Source: Chitinophagaceae bacterium
Lineage (GTDB): Bacteria; Bacteroidota; Bacteroidia; Chitinophagales; Chitinophagaceae
Reading direction: 5' to 3'
NCBI GenBank assembly: GCA_027484165.1
Contig: JAIXWH010000038.1
Span: 1 to 34,354, forward strand
Length of the DNA: 34,354 nt
Shown here: piece by piece, positions 1 through 7,486 of the stretch
Position numbering within the stretch: position 1 is the stretch's first letter
How the letters are laid out: every line of letters begins with the position of its first letter
Position numbers and translations under genes: made by a program
Notes under the pieces: generated by a model
The model's database searches: none
What the model saw: only the letters and a program-made list of their open reading frames with translations
What the model was told of the DNA's origin: nothing

Positions 1-269
1 CCCATTGGCTCCTCCGACATTTCTAATATAAAGGTATTATTGTATTCTCTCATCTGCCACAATATCAACTTGGCATCAATATCTATGGTTGTAAATAATT
101 CGGGAAGCGTCTCTTTTAATTGTATAAAATTGCAATCTTCTTTAAACTGTCGCGACTGTTCTAGGATTTGATTTAAGGATTTATTTTTAGATATTATACT
201 ATAATTTCTATTTGTAAAACTGGTTCCATTAATTAAAATGGTTTCTTGTAAAGGTCTAATTTTTGACAT
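1..269 (-). CDS. Hypothetical protein, N-terminal part, cut by the window edge
   Basis: Reading the minus strand from an ATG at 269 gives 89 uninterrupted codons to the left edge. The protein begins MSKIRPLQETILINGTSF. I see no signal peptide, membrane segment or motif, and I do not recognise the family. It follows metF on the same strand after 74 bases, so the two may be co-transcribed. The reading frame is open, has mixed amino-acid composition and no internal stop, which supports a real gene, but the function cannot be inferred from this fragment. Confidence 0.6.
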   Translation of the reverse strand, partial: MSKIRPLQETILINGTSFTNRNYSIISKNKSLNQILEQSRQFKEDCNFIQLKETLPELFTTIDIDAKLILWQMREYNNTFILEMSEEPM

Positions 270-343
270 AGATACGGTTTTTGGAGTTATAAGTCTTGCC
301 TATAACGCCCAAAACGGTATTTTTATTTTAAAACTAGGAGAGT

Positions 344-1297
344 TTATAAAAGTTGCTTCACTACATTGGCCACTAAAAGGGGTCTGCCTAACGTATAATA
401 ATGCAGAACAGGAACACCGGCTTTCTTCAACTCTTTAGATTGTTCCAACAACCACGCCTCTCCTATTTTTTCTACATCAAGGTCTGATTTACAAGCAGTT
501 ACAGCTTCAGACAAGGCAGCCGGAAGATCAATATTAAAAGTTTTGGGTAAGATGGTAAGTTGTTTTTTGGTATAGATCGGCTTTAAGCCTGGAATAATAG
601 GAACATTAATTCCAATAGCTCGACAAGACTTTACAAACTCAAAGTATTTTGCGTTATCAAAAAACATTTGAGTAATGATATAATCAGCGCCTGCGTCAAC
701 TTTTGCTTTTAAGTTTTTAAGATCGGCGTCCATGTTGGGCGCCTCAAAATGCTTTTCTGGATACCCCGCAACACCAATGCAAAATTTGGTTTTTGATGTG
801 TTTTTTAAATCTTCTTCCAGATAAATACCATCGTTTAAATTCACAACCTGTTTCAATAAATCAATGGCATATTTATGTCCGCCTGGCTCTGGCTCAAAAG
901 CAGCCTCATTCTTAGCAGCATCACCTCTCAACACCAAAACGTTATCACAACCGAGATAATTTAAATTGATCAAAGCGTCTTCCGTTTCATTAATACTAAA
1001 GCCTCCGCATATCAAATGAGGAACGGTATCAACTTCATATTTGTTCATAATTGAAGCACAAATAGACTCGGTTCCCGGTCTCTTTCTGATTACCACTTTT
1101 TCAAATGTGCCGTTTTGGGTTTTTTTGAAAGTGTGCTCGCTTCGATGATAAGTAACATTAATAAATGAAGGCTTAAATTCCATTAATGGATCGAGGTGTG
1201 TATATAAAGATTGTATTCCCTTTCCTTTTAATGGAGGTAAAATCTCAAAAGATATTAATGTCTTGTCTGATTGATTGATATGGTCTGTTACTTTCAT
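344..1297 (-). CDS. metF: Methylenetetrahydrofolate reductase
   Basis: Cytosolic FAD enzyme that reduces 5,10-methylene-THF to 5-methyl-THF, the methyl donor for methionine synthesis. The chain is about 317 residues, close to the family length. Family landmarks in order are FEILPPLKGKG near the N-terminus (the E of the FE-x-x-PP motif), HLICGG, NVLVLRGD, GVAGYPEKH, DYIITQMFFD and PIIPGLKPI, all matching the TIM-barrel MetF pattern. An in-frame ATG lies 11 codons further upstream (1330), but the internal ATG at 1297 puts the start where homologues begin, so I prefer it. It is divergent from lptB and is followed by an unknown gene on the same strand. Identification is secure; the exact start is a judgement. 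Confidence 0.95.
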   Translation of the reverse strand: MKVTDHINQSDKTLISFEILPPLKGKGIQSLYTHLDPLMEFKPSFINVTYHRSEHTFKKTQNGTFEKVVIRKRPGTESICASIMNKYEVDTVPHLICGGFSINETEDALINLNYLGCDNVLVLRGDAAKNEAAFEPEPGGHKYAIDLLKQVVNLNDGIYLEEDLKNTSKTKFCIGVAGYPEKHFEAPNMDADLKNLKAKVDAGADYIITQMFFDNAKYFEFVKSCRAIGINVPIIPGLKPIYTKKQLTILPKTFNIDLPAALSEAVTACKSDLDVEKIGEAWLLEQSKELKKAGVPVLHYYTLGRPLLVANVVKQLL

Positions 1298-1412
1298 CTT
1301 TAAAATAAATGTGTGTAAAGATAACTCCAATTAAAAAAGATTACAACTTTAGTTGAATGAAACAAGGCTTGAGTTTTTAAAAAATTAAGCAAACTCGTTG
1401 AAAAACTTAAGC

Positions 1413-1420
1413 TATTTTTG
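1413..1420 (+). promoter_or_regulatory. Candidate -7 element for lptB
   Basis: TATTTTTG fits the Bacteroidota -7 consensus TAnnTTTG and ends 15 bases before the lptB start codon. No convincing TTTG -33 box sits at the usual distance, so only the -7 half is supported. Confidence 0.4.
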
Positions 1421-1435
1421 TAAAAACGTTAATAA

Positions 1436-2197
1436 GTGCTAACCATACACACCAAAAATCTGGTAAAAAAATACGGCAGCAGAACTGTTGTTAATGATGT
1501 GTCTTTTGAGGTAAGCCAGGGAGAAATTGTGGGTTTGCTCGGACCAAATGGTGCTGGAAAAACAACCTCTTTTTATCAAGTTGTTGGTTTAGTAAAATCA
1601 GATCAGGGTGAGGTTTTTTTAAGCGAAACCAATATTACCAAACTACCTATGTACAAACGCGCACAATTGGGTATTGGTTATTTACCTCAAGAAGCGAGCG
1701 TTTTTAGAAAATTAAGTGTTGAAGACAATATCAGTGCTATACTTGAAATGACCAAGCTGAGCAAAGTAGATCAACATAAAAAATTAGAAGAGCTTTTGGA
1801 TGAGTTTCATTTACAACATGTAAGAAAAAATAATGGTGACACTTTAAGCGGTGGCGAAAGAAGAAGAACGGAAATTGCCAGAGCGCTTGCTGTTGATCCT
1901 AAGTTTATTTTACTCGATGAGCCCTTTGCTGGCGTTGATCCTATTGCTGTTGAAGATATTCAGAAGATAATCGCCAAATTAAAACATAAAAATATCGGGG
2001 TACTAATTACTGATCACAATGTAAATGAAACGCTTTCTATCTGCGACAGGGCTTATCTTCTGATTGATGGAAAAATTTTCAAACACGGAACAGCCGAAGA
2101 GTTGGCTAACGATGAACAAGTACGAAGATTATATCTGGGTAGAAACTTTGAATTGAAGCGAAAAGATTATCTGCACGAAGAAGTCTCTGGTTCATAA
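1436..2197 (+). CDS. lptB: LPS export ABC transporter ATP-binding protein
   Basis: ATPase of the Lpt machine, which extracts lipopolysaccharide from the inner membrane together with LptF/LptG. At 253 residues it is close to the usual size. Walker [10 protein letters not shown] is at residues 36-44, the Q-loop in [10 protein letters not shown] at about 81-90, the signature LSGGE at 137-141, Walker B FILLDE at 157-162 and the switch His at 194. The [17 protein letters not shown] and [10 protein letters not shown] segments are characteristic of LptB rather than other small ABC ATPases. The start is a GTG; it places the N-terminus ([13 protein letters not shown]) exactly where family members start, and no ATG is available. 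Divergent from metF; the GH3-like gene follows after 59 bases. Confidence 0.95.
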   Translation: MLTIHTKNLVKKYGSRTVVNDVSFEVSQGEIVGLLGPNGAGKTTSFYQVVGLVKSDQGEVFLSETNITKLPMYKRAQLGIGYLPQEASVFRKLSVEDNISAILEMTKLSKVDQHKKLEELLDEFHLQHVRKNNGDTLSGGERRRTEIARALAVDPKFILLDEPFAGVDPIAVEDIQKIIAKLKHKNIGVLITDHNVNETLSICDRAYLLIDGKIFKHGTAEELANDEQVRRLYLGRNFELKRKDYLHEEVSGS

Positions 2198-2256
2198 CTT
2201 TTTTAGCTGATTGTTATCAGTCACATTTTTCACGTTTTTTCTTTAACTTCCCACAC

Positions 2257-3765
2257 ATGAATGTGATCTCTCCTGTAATCTCTAAACTGGCAAGAATGCG
2301 TCTTTGGCGTGTTAAAAACTGGACCAACCATCCTGTTGAAAGCCAAAGACAAGCATTACAAGATTTAGTCACAACCGCACAATACACAGCTTTTGGAAAA
2401 AAATATAATTTTTCTTCTTTGTTTTCTGTAAAAGATTTTAAAACCAGCGTTCCCATTCATGAATACGAAGACCTTCAACCCTATATTCAAAGAATGCTGA
2501 ACGGCGAGGAAAATGTTTTATGGAATACGCCTATACATTGGTTCGCAAAAAGCAGCGGCACATCAAATAATAAAAGCAAGTTTATCCCTGTTAGTGAAGA
2601 AAGCTTGCAGGAAAATCATTTTAAAGCAAGCAAAGATGTGCTTACAAACTATTACAATAATTTTCCTTCGAGCGATTTATTAACAGGAAAAAGTTTAGTT
2701 GTTGGAGGCTCTCATCAATTAAATCATTTGAACGAAGAAATTCAATACGGCGACCTAAGTGCCGTATTGATGCAGAATACACCCTTTTGGGGACACTGGC
2801 TTCGCACACCCGAACTCAGTGTAGCACTATTGGACAATTGGGAAACGAAAATTGAAATGTTAGCGCAATCAACCGCCAAAGAGAATGTAACCTCTTTAGC
2901 TGGCGTACCCACATGGACATTAATACTGCTTAAAAGAATTCTTGAAATCACCAAGCAGAAAAAAATTATTGACGTTTGGCCTAATCTTGAATTGTATATA
3001 AATGGCGGCGTTTCGTTTGTGCCTTATCGTGAGCAATTCGAAAACATCATTGGTAAACCCATCAACTACCTTGAAATTTATAATGCAAGCGAAGGTTTTT
3101 TTGCAGGACAAGAATGTCCAACCCTTGACGGAATGACTCTTTTCACTGAACATGGTGTGTTTTATGAATTTATGCCTGTTGAAGAATACGGAAAGCCCAA
3201 TCCTAAAACAATTGGTCTAGATAAAGTTGAGGTAGATAAAAACTATGCATTAATCATCAGCACAACTGGAGGTTTGTGGAGATATTTAATTGGAGATACC
3301 ATAAAATTCACATCCATAAACCCCTACAGAATAAAAGTTAGCGGCAGATTAAAACATTATATCAATGCTTTTGGCGAAGAGGTGATTATTGACAATACCG
3401 ACAAGGCGATTGCCGTTGCCTCTCAAAAAACCCAATCCGTAGTTACAGATTACACCGCAGCGCCGGTTTATTTTTCTGATCATAAAAATGGGGCACACGA
3501 ATGGCTTATCGAATTTGAGCAAGAGCCAGAAAGTATGGAAGCCTTTGTTTTTGAATTAGATAACGCATTAAAAGAACAAAACAGCGATTACGAAGCAAAA
3601 CGTTTCAAAAATATTGCCCTCGAAATGCCTCATGTAAAAAAAATTCCTCGGGGTACATTTAATCAATGGCTTCAGAAAAAAAATCAAGTTGGGGGGCAAC
3701 ATAAAATTCCACGCTTAAGCAACGAAAGAAAAATAATAGAAGACATTCTTTCAATTATTAGTTAG
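2257..3765 (+). CDS. GH3-like adenylate-forming enzyme
   Basis: A 502-residue member of the GH3 family, named after plant auxin- and jasmonate-amino acid synthetases of the ANL superfamily. Bacterial members are common in Bacteroidota but their substrates are unknown. Three ANL-type ATP/AMP motifs are visible: SSGTSNNK at residues 99-106 (phosphate-binding loop), YNASEGFF near 278-285 and GLWRYLIGD at about 339-347. By analogy with the plant enzymes it should activate a carboxylate as an acyl-adenylate and transfer it to an amine; that is inference. No signal peptide. It sits between lptB and fabG, and may share the lptB transcript. Family call is secure, reaction is not. Confidence 0.88.
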   Translation: MNVISPVISKLARMRLWRVKNWTNHPVESQRQALQDLVTTAQYTAFGKKYNFSSLFSVKDFKTSVPIHEYEDLQPYIQRMLNGEENVLWNTPIHWFAKSSGTSNNKSKFIPVSEESLQENHFKASKDVLTNYYNNFPSSDLLTGKSLVVGGSHQLNHLNEEIQYGDLSAVLMQNTPFWGHWLRTPELSVALLDNWETKIEMLAQSTAKENVTSLAGVPTWTLILLKRILEITKQKKIIDVWPNLELYINGGVSFVPYREQFENIIGKPINYLEIYNASEGFFAGQECPTLDGMTLFTEHGVFYEFMPVEEYGKPNPKTIGLDKVEVDKNYALIISTTGGLWRYLIGDTIKFTSINPYRIKVSGRLKHYINAFGEEVIIDNTDKAIAVASQKTQSVVTDYTAAPVYFSDHKNGAHEWLIEFEQEPESMEAFVFELDNALKEQNSDYEAKRFKNIALEMPHVKKIPRGTFNQWLQKKNQVGGQHKIPRLSNERKIIEDILSIIS

Positions 3766-3773
3766 GCATGTGT

Positions 3774-3781
3774 TACTTTTG
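3774..3781 (+). promoter_or_regulatory. Candidate -7 element for fabG
   Basis: TACTTTTG matches TAnnTTTG, 25 bases before the fabG ATG and just past the GH3 stop. A weak TTTC at 3749-3752 lies 21 bases upstream where a -33 TTTG would be expected. Confidence 0.4.
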
Positions 3782-3806
3782 CTTGCAATAATAAAACATC
3801 AAAACA

Positions 3807-4562
3807 ATGAAATTATTAGAAGGTAAGGTTGCCGTTATTACAGGTGCCGCAAGAGGAATTGGCGAAGCTGTTGCAATAAAGTTTGCTGAACACGGAGCCC
3901 ATATTGCTTTTACATACGTGAGCGATAGTAGTGCCGAAAAAGCTCTAAACTTAGTAAATAAAATTACAGCCCTTGGCGTTAAAGCGAAAGCCTATCAAAG
4001 TAACGCATCTGATTTCTCTGCATGCGAAACCCTTATTAATGATGTTCTTGCCGAGTTTAATCAAATCGACATCTGTGTAAACAATGCAGGTATTTCTAAA
4101 GATAATTTATTGTTGAGAATGACTCCCGAACAATGGAACGAGGTTATTCAGGTAAACTTGAACAGCGTTTTCAATATGACCAAGCAAATCATAAAACCTA
4201 TGATGAAAGCTAAAAGCGGAAGCATCATCAATATGAGCAGCGTTATTGGTGAGATGGGCAATGCCGGACAAAGCAGCTATGCAGCAAGTAAGGCCGGCGT
4301 TATTGGTTTTACAAAAAGTGTTGCTAAAGAATTAGGCAGCAGAAATATTCGTTGCAATGCAATCGCTCCAGGATTTGTAGAAACTGATATGACCAGTTAT
4401 TTGAACGATGGTTCTGGTGCTGATAAATATAAGTCAATGATTCCGTTAGGAAGGTTTGCTACAGGAGAAGATATCGCCAATGTTTGTTTATTTTTAGCAA
4501 GCGATATGGGTAATTATGTTACCGGACAAACCATCAGCGCTTGTGGTGGTATGAATATTTAA
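3807..4562 (+). CDS. fabG: 3-oxoacyl-ACP reductase, SDR family
   Basis: Likely reduces 3-oxoacyl-ACP to 3-hydroxyacyl-ACP with NADPH in fatty acid elongation. It is a 251-residue classical SDR with the cofactor loop TGAARGIGEA near residues 12-21, NNAG after the fourth strand, the catalytic Ser in INMSSVIG and the YAASK active-site Tyr/Lys. The C-terminal CNAIAPGFVETDM and YVTGQTISACGGM segments are typical of FabG. Many SDRs share these features, so a related 3-hydroxyacyl reductase specificity is possible. The carbonic anhydrase gene follows after 30 bases and then a cupin gene after 8, suggesting one transcript. Confidence 0.88.
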   Translation: MKLLEGKVAVITGAARGIGEAVAIKFAEHGAHIAFTYVSDSSAEKALNLVNKITALGVKAKAYQSNASDFSACETLINDVLAEFNQIDICVNNAGISKDNLLLRMTPEQWNEVIQVNLNSVFNMTKQIIKPMMKAKSGSIINMSSVIGEMGNAGQSSYAASKAGVIGFTKSVAKELGSRNIRCNAIAPGFVETDMTSYLNDGSGADKYKSMIPLGRFATGEDIANVCLFLASDMGNYVTGQTISACGGMNI

Positions 4563-4592
4563 TTTATCTTTCATTCAACAAAAAAATTTATT

Positions 4593-5228
4593 ATGGAAAA
4601 TAGCTACAACAAACTTCTTGCAGACAATAAAGCCTGGGCTGAGGAGCAAGTAAAAAGAGATCCCGATTTTTTTAATCGTCTTTCTCATATTCAAACCCCT
4701 GAGTTTTTGTGGATTGGGTGTAGCGATAGCCGTGTTCCTGCTGATAAAATTACAGGAACCCAACCTGGAGAAATCTTCGTTCATAGAAACATCGCCAACA
4801 TGGTTGTGCATACAGACCTCAACTTGTTGAGTGTTTTAGAATATGCTGTAACAGCTTTAAAAGTGAAACACATTATTGTTTGCGGACACTATGGTTGCGG
4901 GGGTGTTAAAGCAGCAATGGGGAAAACCTCTTTAGGAATAATAAACAAATGGCTTAGAAATATTAAAGATGTTTATCTGAAACATCTCGACGAAGTAAAT
5001 CTTGAAATTAATGAAGAGGCTAAAACCAATAAGTTAGTAGAGTTGAATGTTCAAGAACAGGTAATGAATTTGGCAAAAACTTCCATTATACAAAAAGCCT
5101 GGAAACACGAACAAAGGCCGCATTTACATGGATGGGTTTATGGACTTAGTGATGGAATTATTAAACCTGTTTGTGAAATGAGTCCAGGTAGCAAAATTGA
5201 CCCTCTTTACGAATACGATAATCTTTAG
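4593..5228 (+). CDS. can: Beta-class carbonic anhydrase
   Basis: Zinc enzyme interconverting CO2 and bicarbonate, supplying bicarbonate for carboxylations such as acetyl-CoA carboxylase. The zinc and active-site residues are in the expected places: C43-S-D45-S-R47 and H99-Y-G-C102-G-G. At 211 residues it is the normal length for the Can/CynT group. Eight bases separate its stop from the cupin gene and 30 bases separate it from fabG. No cyanase gene is nearby, so housekeeping bicarbonate supply is more likely than cyanate metabolism. The symbol is by family similarity. Confidence 0.93.
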   Translation: MENSYNKLLADNKAWAEEQVKRDPDFFNRLSHIQTPEFLWIGCSDSRVPADKITGTQPGEIFVHRNIANMVVHTDLNLLSVLEYAVTALKVKHIIVCGHYGCGGVKAAMGKTSLGIINKWLRNIKDVYLKHLDEVNLEINEEAKTNKLVELNVQEQVMNLAKTSIIQKAWKHEQRPHLHGWVYGLSDGIIKPVCEMSPGSKIDPLYEYDNL

Positions 5229-5236
5229 TCGACTCA

Positions 5237-5737
5237 ATGACTGCTCAAACCTATATCAATAACTATAATCTACAACAGCATCCCGAAGGTGGGTGGTATA
5301 AAGAAACTTATAAAAGCGAAGAACGAATTCCTGCTATTGGGCTTCCAAAAAGATTTGATGGAGAGCGCGCTTTCTCCACCGCAATTTATTTTCTTCTGGA
5401 ACAAGGAAACTTTTCCGCTTTTCATCGAATCAAAAGTGATGAATGCTGGCACTTCTATGCAGGAGGCGCCTTGCTTGTATATATTATCACAGGGGAAGGA
5501 ACCCTTAAGGTTGTGCGTCTAGGAAATAATCCAGAAAACAAAGAGGTTTTTCAATATGTTGTTCCGGCTAATTGTTGGTTTGCAAGCATTCCCGACAAAC
5601 ACACCGATTTTTCTTTTGTTGGATGTACCGTTTCTCCAGGTTTTGATTTCAGAGATTTTGAATTGGCCTATTCTTCAGAATTAATAAACCAATTTCCTCA
5701 GCACGCAGCAGTAATCAATTCGCTTTGCAGACAATAA
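5237..5737 (+). CDS. DUF985 (cupin_5) family protein
   Basis: A 166-residue single-domain cupin of the DUF985 group, similar to yeast YML079w. Typical features are the N-terminal LQQHPEGGWYKETY, then FSTAIYFLLEQGNFSAFHR, the DECWHFYAGGAL metal-site-like strand and CTVSPGFDFRDFE near the end. The family has a jelly-roll fold and no settled function. The gene starts 8 bases after the carbonic anhydrase stop, so it is probably the last gene of the fabG-can transcript. A small-molecule isomerase or binding role is possible but not shown here. Confidence 0.9.
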   Translation: MTAQTYINNYNLQQHPEGGWYKETYKSEERIPAIGLPKRFDGERAFSTAIYFLLEQGNFSAFHRIKSDECWHFYAGGALLVYIITGEGTLKVVRLGNNPENKEVFQYVVPANCWFASIPDKHTDFSFVGCTVSPGFDFRDFELAYSSELINQFPQHAAVINSLCRQ

Positions 5738-5821
5738 TAATTTTTTATTGACTGTTTTTTCTTTTGATTATATACATAACTTCATACTGCTTAAATTTCT
5801 CAAAAACATTTTTTGTTTATA

Positions 5822-6313
5822 ATGGCCTCACCAACAGCTTCAAATGATATTGAATTTTTGAGTAATCACAATATAGTTGAGATTGTGTTGAATAAGAGCA
5901 CAAATCAAAAACTATTACGTTCCTTGATTAGATTTAATAGAGGGGATATTGTTGCTACATTTTCTGCTAAGTCGGTAGTTGATACACCCAACTATTTAAC
6001 TGTACAAGTTGACCATAATAAACATATTGAACTCTCTCCTGATTTTTTACAATACACCAACCATAGTTGTAGCCCAAATGTTTTTTATAATACCTCTACA
6101 ATGCAATTAATTGCGATTGAAGAAATAAAGGTTGGAGATGAGATTTGTTTTTTTTATCCTTCTACTGAGATTGATATGGCACAACCATTTATTTGTGGAT
6201 GTGGTAGCCATTGTTGTTTGAAAGAAATAAAGGGGGCAATGCATTTAGATAGTGAGGTTTTAAAAAAATATAAACTTTCTGATTTTGTCAGAAATCAATT
6301 GTCTATTCAATAA
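5822..6313 (+). CDS. Stand-alone SET-domain (protein lysine methyltransferase-like) protein
   Basis: A 163-residue protein that is essentially one SET domain plus a post-SET zinc cluster. Visible signatures are a degenerate N-terminal part (RFNRGDIVATFSAK, residues 37-50), the pseudoknot motif NHSCSPN at 80-86, GDEICFFY at 105-112 (the usual GEEL-T-DY position) and CGCGSHCC at 125-132 fitting CxCx4C. SET enzymes use S-adenosylmethionine to methylate lysine side chains or related amines. From NHSC to the end it closely resembles the C-terminal module of the protein encoded at 7487-8920, so the two are paralogues. A TTG three codons upstream is possible, but the ATG is preferred. The next gene starts 12 bases after its stop. 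Much lower GC than the genes to its left. Confidence 0.82.
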   Translation: MASPTASNDIEFLSNHNIVEIVLNKSTNQKLLRSLIRFNRGDIVATFSAKSVVDTPNYLTVQVDHNKHIELSPDFLQYTNHSCSPNVFYNTSTMQLIAIEEIKVGDEICFFYPSTEIDMAQPFICGCGSHCCLKEIKGAMHLDSEVLKKYKLSDFVRNQLSIQ

Positions 6314-6325
6314 TCTTTGTTTTTG

Positions 6326-7468
6326 ATGTCTGTGAATCGTTTTAAAATTCATAATTACTTAACCATTTTCGATAAAAAGATACGCGTTTGGGTAATCTCT
6401 CCTTTTATTCAAAGTGCAGATGAAAATATTGATTACTATTATGATTTTACTCAAAGTATAGAAGAGTATACAAGAGTTTTTAATACACTTGAATTGGAGT
6501 GGGTATGGCAACCCGTTAGTATGGATAATTTTGAGAATACAATTTTAATTATTGAGCAGATTGCTATTAAAGAGAATGTGGTTCCGATAATATTAAACCT
6601 TTGTGATGGTGATGAGATTAATGGAACACCAGGCGTATCGGTTATACTTGAGTTAGAAAAAAGAAATATCATATACACTGGAGCTAACGAATATTTTTAC
6701 AACATCACCACATCAAAGATTCCCATGAAAAAAGCATTTGACAATATGCTTGTTCCAAATGCTTCATGGATTAGCCTTCACAATAAAAACGTTTCTTTTG
6801 ATGAAATAAAAAAGATTACCGGGCTGCCTTTTATTGTTAAACCTGCGGTTTCTGGTGGAAGCATGGGTGTAGGAATTAAAAACGTTATTGAAACAGAACA
6901 GGAATTTAATGCTGTTATAAATTCTCTTTTCGATGGGTACCACGGATGGAATCTAACTATTGATGGTCTTATTGCTGAACAATTTATTGCAGGTCCGGAG
7001 TTTACTGTTTTTATTATCGGCTCATATAATAGGCCTGAAGATGCAGTAATATTTACTCCGGTAGAACGTGTATTTCACGATTCACTTCCTGAAAAAGAAC
7101 GTTTTCTTTCTTTTGATCGTCTTTGGGAAATATATGAAACAGAATCTGCTATGCCAGAATCTGCTAATTTTTACGAGTATGCGATTCCAGACTCCTCTCT
7201 TATTGAAAAAATTAAAAGCGTTTCGTGGGCTGCTCACACTTCAAATAACGGTGTAGGCTATTCGAGGGTTGATTTAAGAATAAATAAAACCGACAACAAA
7301 ATTCTCATACTTGAGGTTAATGCACAGTGTGGTATCAGTGAAGACGAAAACTATACTTCTATTGGAGCAATATTAAAAGCGTCTGATGTTTCTTTTGTTG
7401 AAATAATTGATCATATTTTGGTTGATGGGGTAATCAGATATCTGGAAAAAAACAAAATTAATTATTAA
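6326..7468 (+). CDS. ATP-grasp ligase, D-Ala-D-Ala ligase-like
   Basis: A 380-residue ATP-grasp enzyme. These enzymes activate a carboxylate as acyl phosphate and join it to an amine. Motifs: K131 in TTSKIPMKK as the possible first ATP lysine, PFIVKPAVSGGSMGVG at 168-183 with K172, LIAEQFIAGPEFTV at 215-228, RVDLRIN at 314-320 with D315, and LEVNAQCG at 329-336 with E330 and N332 as metal ligands. The catalytic ATP and Mg residues are therefore present. It is not the housekeeping Ddl: the N-terminal third is divergent, there is an extra acidic stretch near 250-290, and it lies in a SET/ATP-grasp operon. I start at the ATG at 6326 rather than a TTG at 6317. Substrates are unknown; a peptide or amino-acid ligase is the natural inference. 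Confidence 0.85.
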   Translation: MSVNRFKIHNYLTIFDKKIRVWVISPFIQSADENIDYYYDFTQSIEEYTRVFNTLELEWVWQPVSMDNFENTILIIEQIAIKENVVPIILNLCDGDEINGTPGVSVILELEKRNIIYTGANEYFYNITTSKIPMKKAFDNMLVPNASWISLHNKNVSFDEIKKITGLPFIVKPAVSGGSMGVGIKNVIETEQEFNAVINSLFDGYHGWNLTIDGLIAEQFIAGPEFTVFIIGSYNRPEDAVIFTPVERVFHDSLPEKERFLSFDRLWEIYETESAMPESANFYEYAIPDSSLIEKIKSVSWAAHTSNNGVGYSRVDLRINKTDNKILILEVNAQCGISEDENYTSIGAILKASDVSFVEIIDHILVDGVIRYLEKNKINY

Positions 7469-7486
7469 TTTATAATCAAGTCCTAT

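Noticed and set aside
5813-5821. TTG start for the stand-alone SET gene
   Set aside because: An ATG lies three codons downstream; the extra residues M-F-I have no support.
5738-5821. Small ORF or promoter at the head of the SET/ATP-grasp cluster
   Set aside because: No start codon followed by a plausible peptide and no TAnnTTTG element was found in these 84 bases.
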